From: Williamsia sp. 1138
GTDB taxonomy: Bacteria; Actinomycetota; Actinomycetes; Mycobacteriales; Mycobacteriaceae
Length of the DNA: 64,000 nt
Assembly (NCBI RefSeq): GCF_002095435.2
Contig: NZ_MJEJ02000033.1
Location: forward strand, 1 to 64,000
Direction of reading: 5' to 3'
Every line of letters starts with the position of its first letter. The stretch's first letter is position 1. The notes under the pieces were generated by a model. The model made no database searches, was not told the DNA's origin, and was given only the letters and a program-made list of their open reading frames with translations. Both the position numbers and the translations under genes were made by a program. Shown here piece after piece: positions 1-8,279 of the stretch.

Positions 1-64
1 CCCTCTCTGCCATCCTGGTCGTAAGACACAAGGTGTGGTAGGGGTGGTGGGGATGGAGTGTGAC

Positions 65-541
65 ATGGATTTGTTGGATACCCCGATCGATATCCCGATT
101 GGACGGTCAGCGAAGGGGCGGCGGTCGTTCCCGATCGCGTTCCGGGTTGCGTTTTTGCAGCGCTGGGACCTGGCGGTGCAACGCGGCGCCAAGACTCGGT
201 TGATGCGTGAGTACAACCTGACTCGGGCGACCGTGCGAGAGTGGTTAGAGGCCCGCGAGTCTGGTGCGTTCAGTGACTCGATGGTCGCTGCCGCCGACAA
301 AACGAGGGACCGCATGGACAGCCAAGACCGCGCTGAGCTGGCCCGGTTGCGCGCCAAAGTCGCCCGGTTGGAGAAGAAGAACGCCCAGTCCGAGGCGGCG
401 TTGGAGATCATGGGAAAAGCCTTCGAGCTCTTGGACGGGATCACCAAGAGCTCGACCGAGGACGAGGGTCCGCAGATCCCACCGGCGTTGATGAGCGCCG
501 AGCAGTACCAGGCCTGGCTCAAGCGACATCATCTTTCCTGA
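65..541 (+). CDS. IS3-family transposase OrfA (HTH protein)
   Basis: This 158-residue protein matches the OrfA type of IS3 elements. A helix-turn-helix near residues 25-65 (RVAFLQRWDLAV, then LTRATVREWLEAR) is followed by a leucine-rich coiled coil around residues 85-125 (RLRAKVARLEKKNAQSEAALE). OrfA binds the element ends and is normally fused to OrfB by a -1 frameshift. The ATG at 65 is preferred because GGAG sits six bases upstream; ATG 53 and GTG 35 are in-frame alternatives. OrfA stops at 541, and the OrfB frame is -1 relative to it and is open upstream, so slippage at CTTTCC (533-538) is possible, though this is inference. Confidence 0.85.
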   Translation: MDLLDTPIDIPIGRSAKGRRSFPIAFRVAFLQRWDLAVQRGAKTRLMREYNLTRATVREWLEARESGAFSDSMVAAADKTRDRMDSQDRAELARLRAKVARLEKKNAQSEAALEIMGKAFELLDGITKSSTEDEGPQIPPALMSAEQYQAWLKRHHLS

Positions 542-546
542 CCGAG

Positions 547-1611
547 TTGGTCACCGCCTTGGCCACTCACACCTGGATCGGGGTCAAAGCCGCATGCGCA
601 TTGACCGGTCTGGCTCGCTCGACCTACTACCGGATCGAGCGCGGTTACCGTCATTACAAGCCGGTCCAGGATCCGGTGCCGCACACGCAGCGGTTCCAGC
701 CGGCTGCGCTGACCGCCACCGAAGAAGAGGTCATTGTCGAGATATTGAACCGTGAAGAATACGCGGATCTGTCTGTGCAGCAAACATATTGGCGCGCTTT
801 CGACAAGCGTGAGATCGGTTGCTCACCACGCACGTTCTACCGGATCGCTGCGCGCTACGGCACGGTCGGTGACCGCCGCCGCGGCCACCACAGCAGCCCC
901 GGCAACCACAGTCGATCCAAACCAATCATTCATGCCAGCGGCCCGGGTCAGTTGTGGTCCTGGGACATCACCGACCTGCACGGCCCGACCAACGACGACC
1001 GCTACAAGCTCTACCTCGCGATCGACGTGTTCTCCCGCCACCCGGTCTGCTGGCGCATCGAGTACACCGAAAACAAGCCCGCCGCGATCGACATGTTCAC
1101 CACCGCCATCGCCGAGCACGGCCCACCCACGGTGCTGCACTCGGACAACGGTGCAGTCATGCGATCGCACAAACTCATCAGCGCCCTCGAAGAACAGGGT
1201 GTGATCAACTCACGCTCACGGCCCCGAGTCAGCAACGACAACCCGTTTTCCGAATCACTGTTCAAGACCATCAAGTACGACCTGTCCTGCCCCGATCGGT
1301 TCGACAGCATCGACCACGCTCGTGCCTGGACCCAACAGTTCCTGCACGCCTACGCCACCGAACACCGCCACAGCGGGTTGAACTATTACACCCCCGAACA
1401 AGTGCACATCGGAACCGCCGACTCGGTCTACCAACAACGACTCGAACACCGCATGAACTACTACAACCAACACCCTGAAAGGTTCCGAAAACAACCCACA
1501 CCGCAGGCACCACCCACCAGCGCCGGAATCAACCACAAACCGGCCGAACAGGCCGAACAGGCCGAACAGGCCGAACAATCGAAAAACCCACACCTGTCTC
1601 AGACAGGTTGA
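547..1611 (+). CDS. IS3-family transposase OrfB (DDE integrase)
   Basis: This is an rve-fold transposase catalysing cut-and-copy of the IS. The three catalytic acids are visible: the first D in SWDITDLHG, the second in LHSDNGAV and the E in NPFSESLFKTIKYD, followed by the HRHSGLNYYTPEQVH block typical of IS3 OrfB. Translation may start at TTG 547 or enter by -1 frameshifting from orfA, whose stop ends at 541. The C-terminus carries an unusual tail of four AEQ triplets encoded by 9-bp tandem repeats. There are no internal stops, so the copy may be active if its ends are intact. Confidence 0.88.
   Translation: MVTALATHTWIGVKAACALTGLARSTYYRIERGYRHYKPVQDPVPHTQRFQPAALTATEEEVIVEILNREEYADLSVQQTYWRAFDKREIGCSPRTFYRIAARYGTVGDRRRGHHSSPGNHSRSKPIIHASGPGQLWSWDITDLHGPTNDDRYKLYLAIDVFSRHPVCWRIEYTENKPAAIDMFTTAIAEHGPPTVLHSDNGAVMRSHKLISALEEQGVINSRSRPRVSNDNPFSESLFKTIKYDLSCPDRFDSIDHARAWTQQFLHAYATEHRHSGLNYYTPEQVHIGTADSVYQQRLEHRMNYYNQHPERFRKQPTPQAPPTSAGINHKPAEQAEQAEQAEQSKNPHLSQTG
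1543..1578 (+). repeat. Four tandem 9-bp units inside orfB
   Basis: The unit GCCGAACAG is repeated four times (last copy GCCGAACAA), encoding AEQ-AEQ-AEQ-AEQ near the transposase C-terminus. In-frame 9-bp units of this sort vary readily by slippage without breaking the reading frame. Confidence 0.85.
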
Positions 1612-1620
1612 CAACTTCCG

Positions 1621-1751
1621 CACAACAGGTGGACGACGCGAATTCGGGTGGAGGAACGACGCGAAACCCACCCCCCACCCGTTTTTGCACCACCCACCGG
1701 TCACAACAGGTGGACGACGCAAATATGGGTGGGCGAAGGGCGCGAAACCGG
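1621..1751. repeat. Imperfect ~50-bp direct repeat downstream of the IS
   Basis: Two copies begin at 1621 and 1702. The first 19 bases, CACAACAGGTGGACGACGC, are identical. Over about 50 bases I count roughly nine mismatches, and both copies end in GCGCGAAACC or ACGCGAAACC. The spacer is C-rich. The pair fills the gap between the transposase and the convergent PPOX gene. It may be a duplicated IS end or an older intergenic repeat; the sequence alone does not decide. Confidence 0.7.
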
Positions 1752-1759
1752 GCCTGTGG

Positions 1760-2170
1760 TCAGCCGGAGTAGCTCCACGACGACCATCGGGTGACGGCGA
1801 TGGCGATGGCGGGACCCTCGAGCGACACCGATCCGTACTGGTCGTACTTTGCTCTCAGCATTTCGCGTGCCCGGTCGGCCCGCTCACCACTGGTGTGCAC
1901 GGTCGCCACGCCGTCGGCCCGGACCCACCAGAGCTGTTCCCAGTCGTCGTCGTAGTGGTCGACCAGCACACTGACCTTCGACTGCGCTTCGATGTTGGCC
2001 AACCGCCGGAGCCTGGTCGTCGACTTGGGCTTGCCGTCGACCGCGGTGTAGACGACGTCGCCCTCGCAGGCGAAGACGATCGGCACCAGATGCGGACCGC
2101 CCTCAGGGACCACTGTCGCCAGCACTGCCGAGCGGGCTTCGATGAATCGGGTCCGCGCCGTCTCGTCCAT
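1760..2170 (-). CDS. PPOX-class F420-dependent oxidoreductase (Rv0121c-like)
   Basis: This 136-residue split-barrel flavin/F420-binding protein resembles the TIGR03668 family, which includes Rv0121c of M. tuberculosis. The family signature is seen in [20 protein letters not shown] near the N-terminus and in [22 protein letters not shown], ending in W-S-S-W-S. Such proteins use reduced F420 or flavin to reduce unidentified substrates in the cytoplasm. It converges with the IS and diverges from the hypothetical gene at 2222. Family assignment is good; substrate is unknown. Confidence 0.8.
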   Translation of the reverse strand: MDETARTRFIEARSAVLATVVPEGGPHLVPIVFACEGDVVYTAVDGKPKSTTRLRRLANIEAQSKVSVLVDHYDDDWEQLWWVRADGVATVHTSGERADRAREMLRAKYDQYGSVSLEGPAIAIAVTRWSSWSYSG

Positions 2171-2221
2171 ACAGATCTACCCTAGTGGCCCAGATCCTTC
2201 GCCTCTGCAAACATCGTCGGG

Positions 2222-2851
2222 ATGAGAGATGTCGACATGCCCTCCCCCGACCGACTACGTCCTCGCTGGGCAGCCTTCGCCGCGGTGCTGGCGGGGCTGG
2301 GCCCCAGGTGGGCCGAGGGCGCTCACGCATCGGCCGACGCCTGGCACTACGACGACGGCGGCGGCAACTGGGTAGATCTCTGTGTGACGCCCGTCGGCCA
2401 TGCCGTGCTGGTCGGGCATGACCACGAGTATTCCGAGACATATTTCCGGGATGCGGCCGAGTACTTCGAAGAGCAGCACACTGACCTCCTCGCCGGTACG
2501 CCTGCATGGTGGTCAGCAACAATCGCGCCGTATCTCGACGACATCACCGGTCAGGGTGTGTGGATCGGCTTCATCTACGGTTTCGACGGTAGCTCGTGGT
2601 CGCGCGCGGACTACGACGCAGAAGACGGCTTTTCGAGCCTGCGTCTGCCGTTTGTCTCCGATGAGCGGACTGTCGAACAGATCACGGAGCATCTCTCCCG
2701 TGCCGCGCCCGGCCCCGAGCTCGACGTATCGGCGGTTCAAGCTCTGGTCGCGGCTGGTCCAGCGGTGGACCGCGCCACGCTCGACGCGGTGTTCAAGGGT
2801 CGAGAGCTCGACGCCGGCGCCGCGCTGGCAGCTGCCCGGGGATTCGCGTGA
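2222..2851 (+). CDS. Hypothetical protein
   Basis: I do not recognise a family. The product is 209 residues (204 if the in-frame ATG at 2237 is used), soluble, acidic and aromatic-rich, with no signal peptide or membrane segment. The central part (WVDLCVTPVGHAVLVGHDHEYSET, split here by position, then YLDDITGQGVWIGFIYGF) suggests a compact alpha/beta fold, and the C-terminal 60 residues look helical. It lies 60 bases upstream of metG on the same strand and could be cotranscribed with it. Codon use matches its neighbours, so it is very probably a real gene. Confidence 0.75.
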   Translation: MRDVDMPSPDRLRPRWAAFAAVLAGLGPRWAEGAHASADAWHYDDGGGNWVDLCVTPVGHAVLVGHDHEYSETYFRDAAEYFEEQHTDLLAGTPAWWSATIAPYLDDITGQGVWIGFIYGFDGSSWSRADYDAEDGFSSLRLPFVSDERTVEQITEHLSRAAPGPELDVSAVQALVAAGPAVDRATLDAVFKGRELDAGAALAAARGFA

Positions 2852-2911
2852 GCACCACGTTCCGCAGCCGGGTCCGCCGGCGTTGCGTGGGCCGATAAGC
2901 TGTCAGCCACC

Positions 2912-4465
2912 ATGGCTTCTGCATCGAAACCGCCGTTCTACATCACGACGGCCATCGCTTACCCCAACGGCTCCCCGCACATCGGGCACGCCTACGAGTA
3001 CATCTCGGCTGATACCCTCGCCCGTTTCAAACGGCTCGACGGCCATGAGGTGCTCTTCGTCACCGGCACCGATGAACACGGGCAGAAGATGCAGCAGACC
3101 GCCGAGAAAGAGGGCATCGAGACCCGCGCTCTCGCCGACCGCAACTCTGCTGCTTTCCGGAAGCTGCAGGAGACGCTCGGTAGTAGCTTCGATCGCTTCA
3201 TCCGGACCACCGACGCCGATCACCACGTCGCGTCGAAGGCGATCTGGGAGAAGATGAGCGCGGCCGGCGACATCTACCTGGACAAGTACTCGGGCTGGTA
3301 CTCGGTCCGCGACGAGGCGTTCTACGCCGAATCCGACACCACCGTCCTCGAGAACGGCACGCGTGTGACCTCCGACACGGGCACCGAGGTCGAGTGGACC
3401 GAGGAGGAGGCCTACTTCTTCCGACTGTCCGCATATCAGGACAAGCTGCTCGCACTCTACGAAGAGCATCCCGACTTCATCGGGCCGGTGACCCGGCGCA
3501 ACGAGGTCGCGAGCTTCGTTCGCGGTGGTCTGCGCGATCTGTCGGTGTCCCGCACCACCTTCGACTGGGGTGTCAAGGTTCCCGGTCACGACGACCACGT
3601 GATGTACGTGTGGGTCGACGCACTGACGAACTACATCACCGCGGCCGGCTACCCGGACACCGAGTCCGAGACATGGAAGAAGTTCTGGCCCGCCGATCTG
3701 CACATCATCGGCAAGGACATCATCCGGTTCCACTGTGTCTATTGGCCGGCATTCCTGCTGAGCGCCGGGATCGAACTGCCGAAACGCGTGTTCGCCCATG
3801 GATTCCTGCTCAACAGCGGTGAGAAGATGAGCAAGTCGGTGGGCAACGTCGTGGACCCCTACGTACTCGTCGAGGAGTTCGGCCTCGACCCCATCCGGTT
3901 CTTCTGCCTGCGTGAGGTGCCCTTCGGTCAGGACGGCTCGTACAGCCACGAGGCCATCGTGGCGCGGGTCAATGCGGATCTGTCGAACGAGCTCGGCAAC
4001 CTGGCCCAGCGCACCCTGTCGATGGTGGGAAAGTACTTCGACGGCGTCCTTCCCGAGCCACTGAATCTCACCGATGCCGACAACGAGCTGCTCGCCAAGG
4101 CAGACGGATTGCTCGATCGAGTACGCATCGAGTTCGATCAGCAGGCGATCCACACCGCCCTCGAAGCGATCTGGGAAGTCCTCGGCGACACCAACAAGTA
4201 CATTTCCGTCGAGCAGCCGTGGAAGCTGGCGAAGACCGACCTCGAACGCACCGGAACCGTGCTCTACATCTGCGCCGAGGTCGTCCGGATTGCCACCTTG
4301 CTGGCGCAGCCCGCCATGCCCGGATCTACCGGCCGGCTGCTGGATCAACTTGTTGTCGACCATGATTCGCGGACGTTCGACTCCATCGGCAAACGCCTCA
4401 CGGCCGGCACGACGCTACCGAAACCCACCCCGATCTTTCCCCGGTTCGAAGTCCCGAAGGACTGA
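2912..4465 (+). CDS. metG: Methionyl-tRNA synthetase
   Basis: This class I aminoacyl-tRNA synthetase charges initiator and elongator tRNA-Met in the cytoplasm. The HIGH motif is at residues 23-26 ([10 protein letters not shown]) and the KMSKS loop is near residue 305 ([11 protein letters not shown]). Its 517 residues match the compact bacterial form without a C-terminal tRNA-binding domain. The gene order metG-pabB-rsmI-pmt matches Rv1007c to Rv1002c in M. tuberculosis. Only seven bases separate its stop from the likely pabB start, which suggests cotranscription. Confidence 0.96.
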   Translation: MASASKPPFYITTAIAYPNGSPHIGHAYEYISADTLARFKRLDGHEVLFVTGTDEHGQKMQQTAEKEGIETRALADRNSAAFRKLQETLGSSFDRFIRTTDADHHVASKAIWEKMSAAGDIYLDKYSGWYSVRDEAFYAESDTTVLENGTRVTSDTGTEVEWTEEEAYFFRLSAYQDKLLALYEEHPDFIGPVTRRNEVASFVRGGLRDLSVSRTTFDWGVKVPGHDDHVMYVWVDALTNYITAAGYPDTESETWKKFWPADLHIIGKDIIRFHCVYWPAFLLSAGIELPKRVFAHGFLLNSGEKMSKSVGNVVDPYVLVEEFGLDPIRFFCLREVPFGQDGSYSHEAIVARVNADLSNELGNLAQRTLSMVGKYFDGVLPEPLNLTDADNELLAKADGLLDRVRIEFDQQAIHTALEAIWEVLGDTNKYISVEQPWKLAKTDLERTGTVLYICAEVVRIATLLAQPAMPGSTGRLLDQLVVDHDSRTFDSIGKRLTAGTTLPKPTPIFPRFEVPKD

Positions 4466-4472
4466 TCGTTCG

Positions 4473-5648
4473 TTGCGCAGCATTGAGCTCGGCCCCGCGG
4501 CTCCTGCAGATGTGGTGCGCGCTCTGGACTTCCACACTCGGCGACTGGGCATACCCGGACCCACGGCACTGATCGGCGATTGGCTCGACACCGACGCCGT
4601 GATCGCACCGTCCATCTCGCTGCGCTCCGGTGTCGACATACCGGACGACCCTGCGGAGTTCTGGTTCGGCTACCGCAGCTTTCCCGATCGAGCCGACCGC
4701 GGCCCGTTGCCTCCGTCCGTGGGCGGAACGACGGACAGCGTGCTGCACCTCGATCGCACCGGCAGTTGGTGGTGGACCTCACTGAGCGGCCACGCCTGCC
4801 CCGACTGGGTTCGTGCCTCCCTCGTCGAACACCACAGCCACGGGTGGTCGGTGAACTGGCAGCCGCCGCCCCGGCGCCCCCACGTGGAAGCAATCGCATT
4901 GTGCCTGGACGCAATACGCGCAGGCGAGGTCTACCAGGCCTGTGTCTGCACCCGATTTTCCGGACACATGGTCGGGTCTGTCGCGAACTACTTCGCCGAC
5001 GGCGTCGCTGTCACCCGTCCACGCAAATCCGCTCTGCTGCAGGGAGATTGGGGATCAGTAGCGTCGTTCTCCCCCGAGTCCTATCTGCGGCGACGAGGGA
5101 ATGTGGTCGCGTCCAGCCCGATCAAGGGAACCCTGCCGATAGATCTCGACCCGCAGGTTCTCCGGGACTCCGCGAAAGACGTCGCCGAGAACATCATGAT
5201 CGTCGACCTCGTTCGCAATGATCTCGGCCGGGTGGCTGTTCCGGGCACCGTGATGGTCACGGAATTGCTCGACGTCCATCCGGCGCCGGGTGTCTGGCAC
5301 CTGGTCTCCACCGTCCAGGCCACCACCACCCCGGGCGTGACCAACGCCGAACTCATTGAGGCCACCTTCCCCCCGGCATCGGTGACCGGAACGCCGAAGG
5401 TGCGAGCCCAAGAGCTGCTTTCGGCCTGGGAGCCCTTTCCCCGTGGGCTGTACTGCGGCGCGGTCGGCGTCGTCTCCCCCACCGCAGGCCTCGACCTGAA
5501 TGTGGCCATCAGGACGGTGCAGATCACCCCGAGCGGCGCGGCACACCTCGGGGTCGGCGGCGGCATCACCATCGATTCAGACCCGCTTGCCGAATGGCAG
5601 GAGTGCCTCGACAAAGCCGCAGCCATCATCGGACTGCAACCGACCTGA
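4473..5648 (+). CDS. pabB: Aminodeoxychorismate synthase component I
   Basis: This chorismate-binding enzyme makes 4-amino-4-deoxychorismate from chorismate and ammonia in folate biosynthesis. The family core is clear in the C-terminal half: VVASSPIKGTLP, ENIMIVDLVRNDLGR, ATFPPASVTGTPK and YCGAVGVVSPTAGLDLNVAIR. The frame is open far upstream within metG, so the start was chosen at TTG 4473, eight bases after the metG stop, giving 391 residues. The upstream extension is only metG read in another frame. The first 60 residues (LDFHTRRLGIPGPTALIGDW) resemble other actinobacterial PabB proteins. Confidence 0.9.
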   Translation: MRSIELGPAAPADVVRALDFHTRRLGIPGPTALIGDWLDTDAVIAPSISLRSGVDIPDDPAEFWFGYRSFPDRADRGPLPPSVGGTTDSVLHLDRTGSWWWTSLSGHACPDWVRASLVEHHSHGWSVNWQPPPRRPHVEAIALCLDAIRAGEVYQACVCTRFSGHMVGSVANYFADGVAVTRPRKSALLQGDWGSVASFSPESYLRRRGNVVASSPIKGTLPIDLDPQVLRDSAKDVAENIMIVDLVRNDLGRVAVPGTVMVTELLDVHPAPGVWHLVSTVQATTTPGVTNAELIEATFPPASVTGTPKVRAQELLSAWEPFPRGLYCGAVGVVSPTAGLDLNVAIRTVQITPSGAAHLGVGGGITIDSDPLAEWQECLDKAAAIIGLQPT

Positions 5649-5674
5649 CGGCCCGGGGTCCTGACGTCGTGCGC

Positions 5675-6523
5675 CTAATCCTGCCGCGCCGCCAGCACCG
5701 CTTCGTACAACTCGCGTTTGGAAGCGCCGGTGGATGTCGCGACCGTCGCACACGCATCCTTGAGCCGAATCCCCTCGGCCACCAATCGCTCGACCCGCTC
5801 GATGAGGTCGTCGATGTCGGGTTCGCCTACCACCGCCCCTTCGAGGACGACGGTGATCTCACCGCGTACCCCGCCCGCTGCCCAGTCGACGAGTTCGGCC
5901 AGCGTCCCGCGTCGCACCTCTTCGTAGGTCTTGGTCAACTCGCGACAGACAGCGGCGCGCCGGCCCGGCCCGAGTACCTCCATTGCATCCGTCAGACACT
6001 CGGCAAGCCGGTGAGGTGCTTCGAAGAACACGGCCGTCCGCGCTTCCTCGACGTACGCCGCGAGCCAGGTCTTGCGCTGCCCGGACTTCCGCGGAGCGAA
6101 CCCGTCGAAACAGAACCGCTCCACCGGTAGCCCGGACACAGCCAACGCGGTCGTCACGGCGGAGGGTCCGGGCAGGCACGTCACCGCGAGCCCGGCCTCC
6201 ACACATGCCACCACGAGCCGGTAGCCGGGATCGGACACCGATGGCATCCCGGCGTCGGTGACGACCAGGACGGTCGCGCCTGATCGCACCTCGTCGACGA
6301 GTGCGGGGGTGCGCTGGGCTTCGACCTGGTCGTAGTAACTCACGATCCGGCCACTGATGCTCACGTCGAGCCCTGAGGCCAGGGCTCGAGTCCGCCGGGT
6401 GTCCTCGGCCGCGACCACATCGGCGGTCGCCAACGCCTCACGTAAGCGGGGTGAAGCATCGTCGAGGCGGCCCATCGGGGTCGCGGCAAGAACCAGTAGG
6501 CCCTGCGGTTGCGGAGAGTTCAT
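5675..6523 (-). CDS. rsmI: 16S rRNA (cytidine1402-2'-O)-methyltransferase RsmI
   Basis: RsmI is a SAM-dependent tetrapyrrole-methylase-fold enzyme that 2'-O-methylates C1402 in the ribosomal P site. Diagnostic stretches are LVLAATPMGRLDDASPR, VAAEDTRRTRAL, VVTDAGMPSVSDPG and CLPGPSAVTTALAVSGLP. The ATG at 6523 gives 282 residues, the normal family length; the longer frame would run into the divergent pmt gene. It is convergent with pabB (26-base gap) and divergent from pmt (25-base gap), the same arrangement as Rv1003 with its neighbours. Confidence 0.93.
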   Translation of the reverse strand: MNSPQPQGLLVLAATPMGRLDDASPRLREALATADVVAAEDTRRTRALASGLDVSISGRIVSYYDQVEAQRTPALVDEVRSGATVLVVTDAGMPSVSDPGYRLVVACVEAGLAVTCLPGPSAVTTALAVSGLPVERFCFDGFAPRKSGQRKTWLAAYVEEARTAVFFEAPHRLAECLTDAMEVLGPGRRAAVCRELTKTYEEVRRGTLAELVDWAAGGVRGEITVVLEGAVVGEPDIDDLIERVERLVAEGIRLKDACATVATSTGASKRELYEAVLAARQD

Positions 6524-6548
6524 CACTGCACAGCCTACGATTGGCCCC

Positions 6549-8171
6549 GTGACGTTTGCCCCGCCGCTCGAGATCTCCGCACCGGAGGACTCGATCTCAT
6601 CTCGCCGCGCAGCCGATGAGCTCCCCGGCACCTACGCCGAGGACCTCGGTACGAGTCCCAGCGGCGCCCGCAGGATCCCGGCGCCGGTGTTCGGTGCGAC
6701 CGACCGGCGGCGCGGGTGGGTCGTCGCGCTGATCCTCACGGCCATCGGGGCCGTGACCCGGTTCATCAACCTCGGCTCGCCCACGGACAAGGGCACCCCT
6801 GTTTTCGACGAGAAGCACTACGTACCGCAGGCGTATCAGGTCCTGACCGGCGACAACTGGCTCGAGGACAACCCCGCCTACGGTCTCGTCGTCCATCCGC
6901 CGGTCGGCAAGTGGATGATCGCCGCCGGCGAATGGATCTTCGGGTACGACGCGTGGGGCTGGCGATTCATGTCGGCAGTCTGCGGCACGCTGATGATCTT
7001 GATCGTCATCCGGTTGGTCCGGCGGCTGACGAGGTCGACGCTCATCGGTGGTGTGGCGGGCGTATTGATGATCTGCGACGGCGTCTCGTTCGTGAGCTCA
7101 CGGACCGGCCTGCTCGACATCTTCCAGATCTTCTTCGTCCTGGGCGCACTCGCTGCGATCGTGTGTGACCGCGATCAGATGCGCGCGCGAATGCACAAGG
7201 CCTTCGTGGAGGGCCGGATCGACGACTCACCCTATGGGCCACGTCTGGGCTTTCGGTGGTGGCGGTTCGGCGCCGCAATCCTGCTCGGTCTGGCCTGCGG
7301 CACGAAATGGTCGGGGATCTATTTCGTCATCGCCTTCGCGTTGTTGTCCCTGGGCTTCGACGTCGCGACGCGGCGGGCATACCTGGTGCAGCGGCCATGG
7401 CGCGGCGTCGTCGTCCGAGATCTAATCCCCACCGGCTTCTCGCTGGGTATCACCCCGGTCCTGGTCTATCTGGCCACCTTTGCGCCCTGGTTCGGTTCCG
7501 AGACCGCGGTGTACCGATATGAGGTCGGCAGGCAGATCGGCACCGGCGGTCCGTTCTCCTGGGTGCCGGACGCGTGGCGGTCACTCTGGTACTACGAGTC
7601 AGGGGTTCTCGAGTTCCACTCGAATCTGACCAACAGCGCCGGCAATCACCACCCGTGGGAATCGAAACCCTGGACCTGGCCCATGAGCTTGCGGCCGATG
7701 CTCTATTACATCGAGTACGGTCCCGACAAGTGCGGCGAGTCCGAGTGCGTCCGGGCAATGATGTTCATCGGAACACCCATCCTCTGGTGGCTGGCCCTGC
7801 CGATGCTGACCTGGGCGCTGTGGCGGATGGTGATCCGCCGCGACTGGCGCTACGCCGTCGTACTGGTCGGCTACGGCGCGGCTTTCTTGCCGTGGTTCAC
7901 CAATCTCGATCGGCAGATGTACTTCTTCTACGCCGCAGCCATGGCCCCGTTCCTGATCATGGGCTTGGCGTTGTGCGTCGGCGATATCCTCGCGGCGGGG
8001 CGGCGAGCCAGGCGTAACGGTTACGAGTGGAAGGTCATCAGCGTCGTAGGCGTGAGCATCTACCTGGGACTGGTGGTGCTCAACTTCATGTGGATGTGGC
8101 CGATCCTCACCGGTGAACCGATCTCGCGGGAGATGTGGAACATGCAGATCTGGCTCCCCAGCTGGAGTTGA
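6549..8171 (+). CDS. pmt: Dolichyl-phosphate-mannose:protein O-mannosyltransferase (PMT family)
   Basis: This integral membrane glycosyltransferase transfers mannose from polyprenyl-phosphate-mannose to Ser/Thr of exported proteins, as Rv1002c does. The first luminal loop has the acidic catalytic signature FDEKHYVPQAYQ, and DGVSFVSSRTGLLDIF and a WESKPWTWPM block follow. About ten hydrophobic helices are visible. GTG 6549 gives 540 residues and leaves 25 bases to divergent rsmI; the upstream frame is rsmI antisense. The C-terminus ends in the last helix (FMWMWPILTGEPIS), as in the mycobacterial enzyme. Confidence 0.92.
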   Translation: MTFAPPLEISAPEDSISSRRAADELPGTYAEDLGTSPSGARRIPAPVFGATDRRRGWVVALILTAIGAVTRFINLGSPTDKGTPVFDEKHYVPQAYQVLTGDNWLEDNPAYGLVVHPPVGKWMIAAGEWIFGYDAWGWRFMSAVCGTLMILIVIRLVRRLTRSTLIGGVAGVLMICDGVSFVSSRTGLLDIFQIFFVLGALAAIVCDRDQMRARMHKAFVEGRIDDSPYGPRLGFRWWRFGAAILLGLACGTKWSGIYFVIAFALLSLGFDVATRRAYLVQRPWRGVVVRDLIPTGFSLGITPVLVYLATFAPWFGSETAVYRYEVGRQIGTGGPFSWVPDAWRSLWYYESGVLEFHSNLTNSAGNHHPWESKPWTWPMSLRPMLYYIEYGPDKCGESECVRAMMFIGTPILWWLALPMLTWALWRMVIRRDWRYAVVLVGYGAAFLPWFTNLDRQMYFFYAAAMAPFLIMGLALCVGDILAAGRRARRNGYEWKVISVVGVSIYLGLVVLNFMWMWPILTGEPISREMWNMQIWLPSWS

Positions 8172-8179
8172 ACGAACAA

Positions 8180-8261
8180 ACCCACCCGTTCTGGTCAATC
8201 CCACGGGTCGTGGACCCTTGGGTTTGTCTGGAACGAGTGGGCTTGCCTGGGACGAGTGGGT
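8180..8261. repeat. 19-mer repeat cluster between convergent pmt and BCCT genes
   Basis: Two abutting 19-mers, TTGTCTGGAACGAGTGGGC (8224-8242) and TTGCCTGGGACGAGTGGGT (8243-8261), follow an inverted related copy (8180-8198, reading TTGACCAGAACGGGTGGGT on the minus strand). The inverted pair can fold into a long hairpin and may act as a bidirectional terminator for the two converging genes. A similar 18-mer occurs at 23612-23629. Confidence 0.75.
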
Positions 8262-8279
8262 TGTGAGGTCGAGCGGAAA

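Larger units (their letters stand above)
1..1620 (+). mobile_element. IS3-family insertion sequence, left end outside or unresolved
   Basis: Two consecutive genes, a small HTH protein followed by a DDE integrase, form the standard IS3 layout. The left terminal repeat is not recognisable in the first 64 bases, so the element probably begins before the window. Just before the orfB stop lies a short palindrome, CCTGTC-TCA-GACAGG (about 1596-1610), which may belong to the right end. The exact right boundary and any target duplication cannot be fixed from this sequence. Confidence 0.75.

Noticed and set aside
1-64. Left terminal inverted repeat of the IS
   Set aside because: No stretch in the first 64 bases is complementary to the presumed right end, so the left end was not called.
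2903-4363. 486-codon frame antisense to metG
   Set aside because: Mirror of the metG codons; no start signal or family similarity.
4074-4472. N-terminal extension of pabB inside metG
   Set aside because: The frame is open but overlaps the well-supported metG 3' end and gives Ser/Arg-rich nonsense; family similarity starts after TTG 4473.
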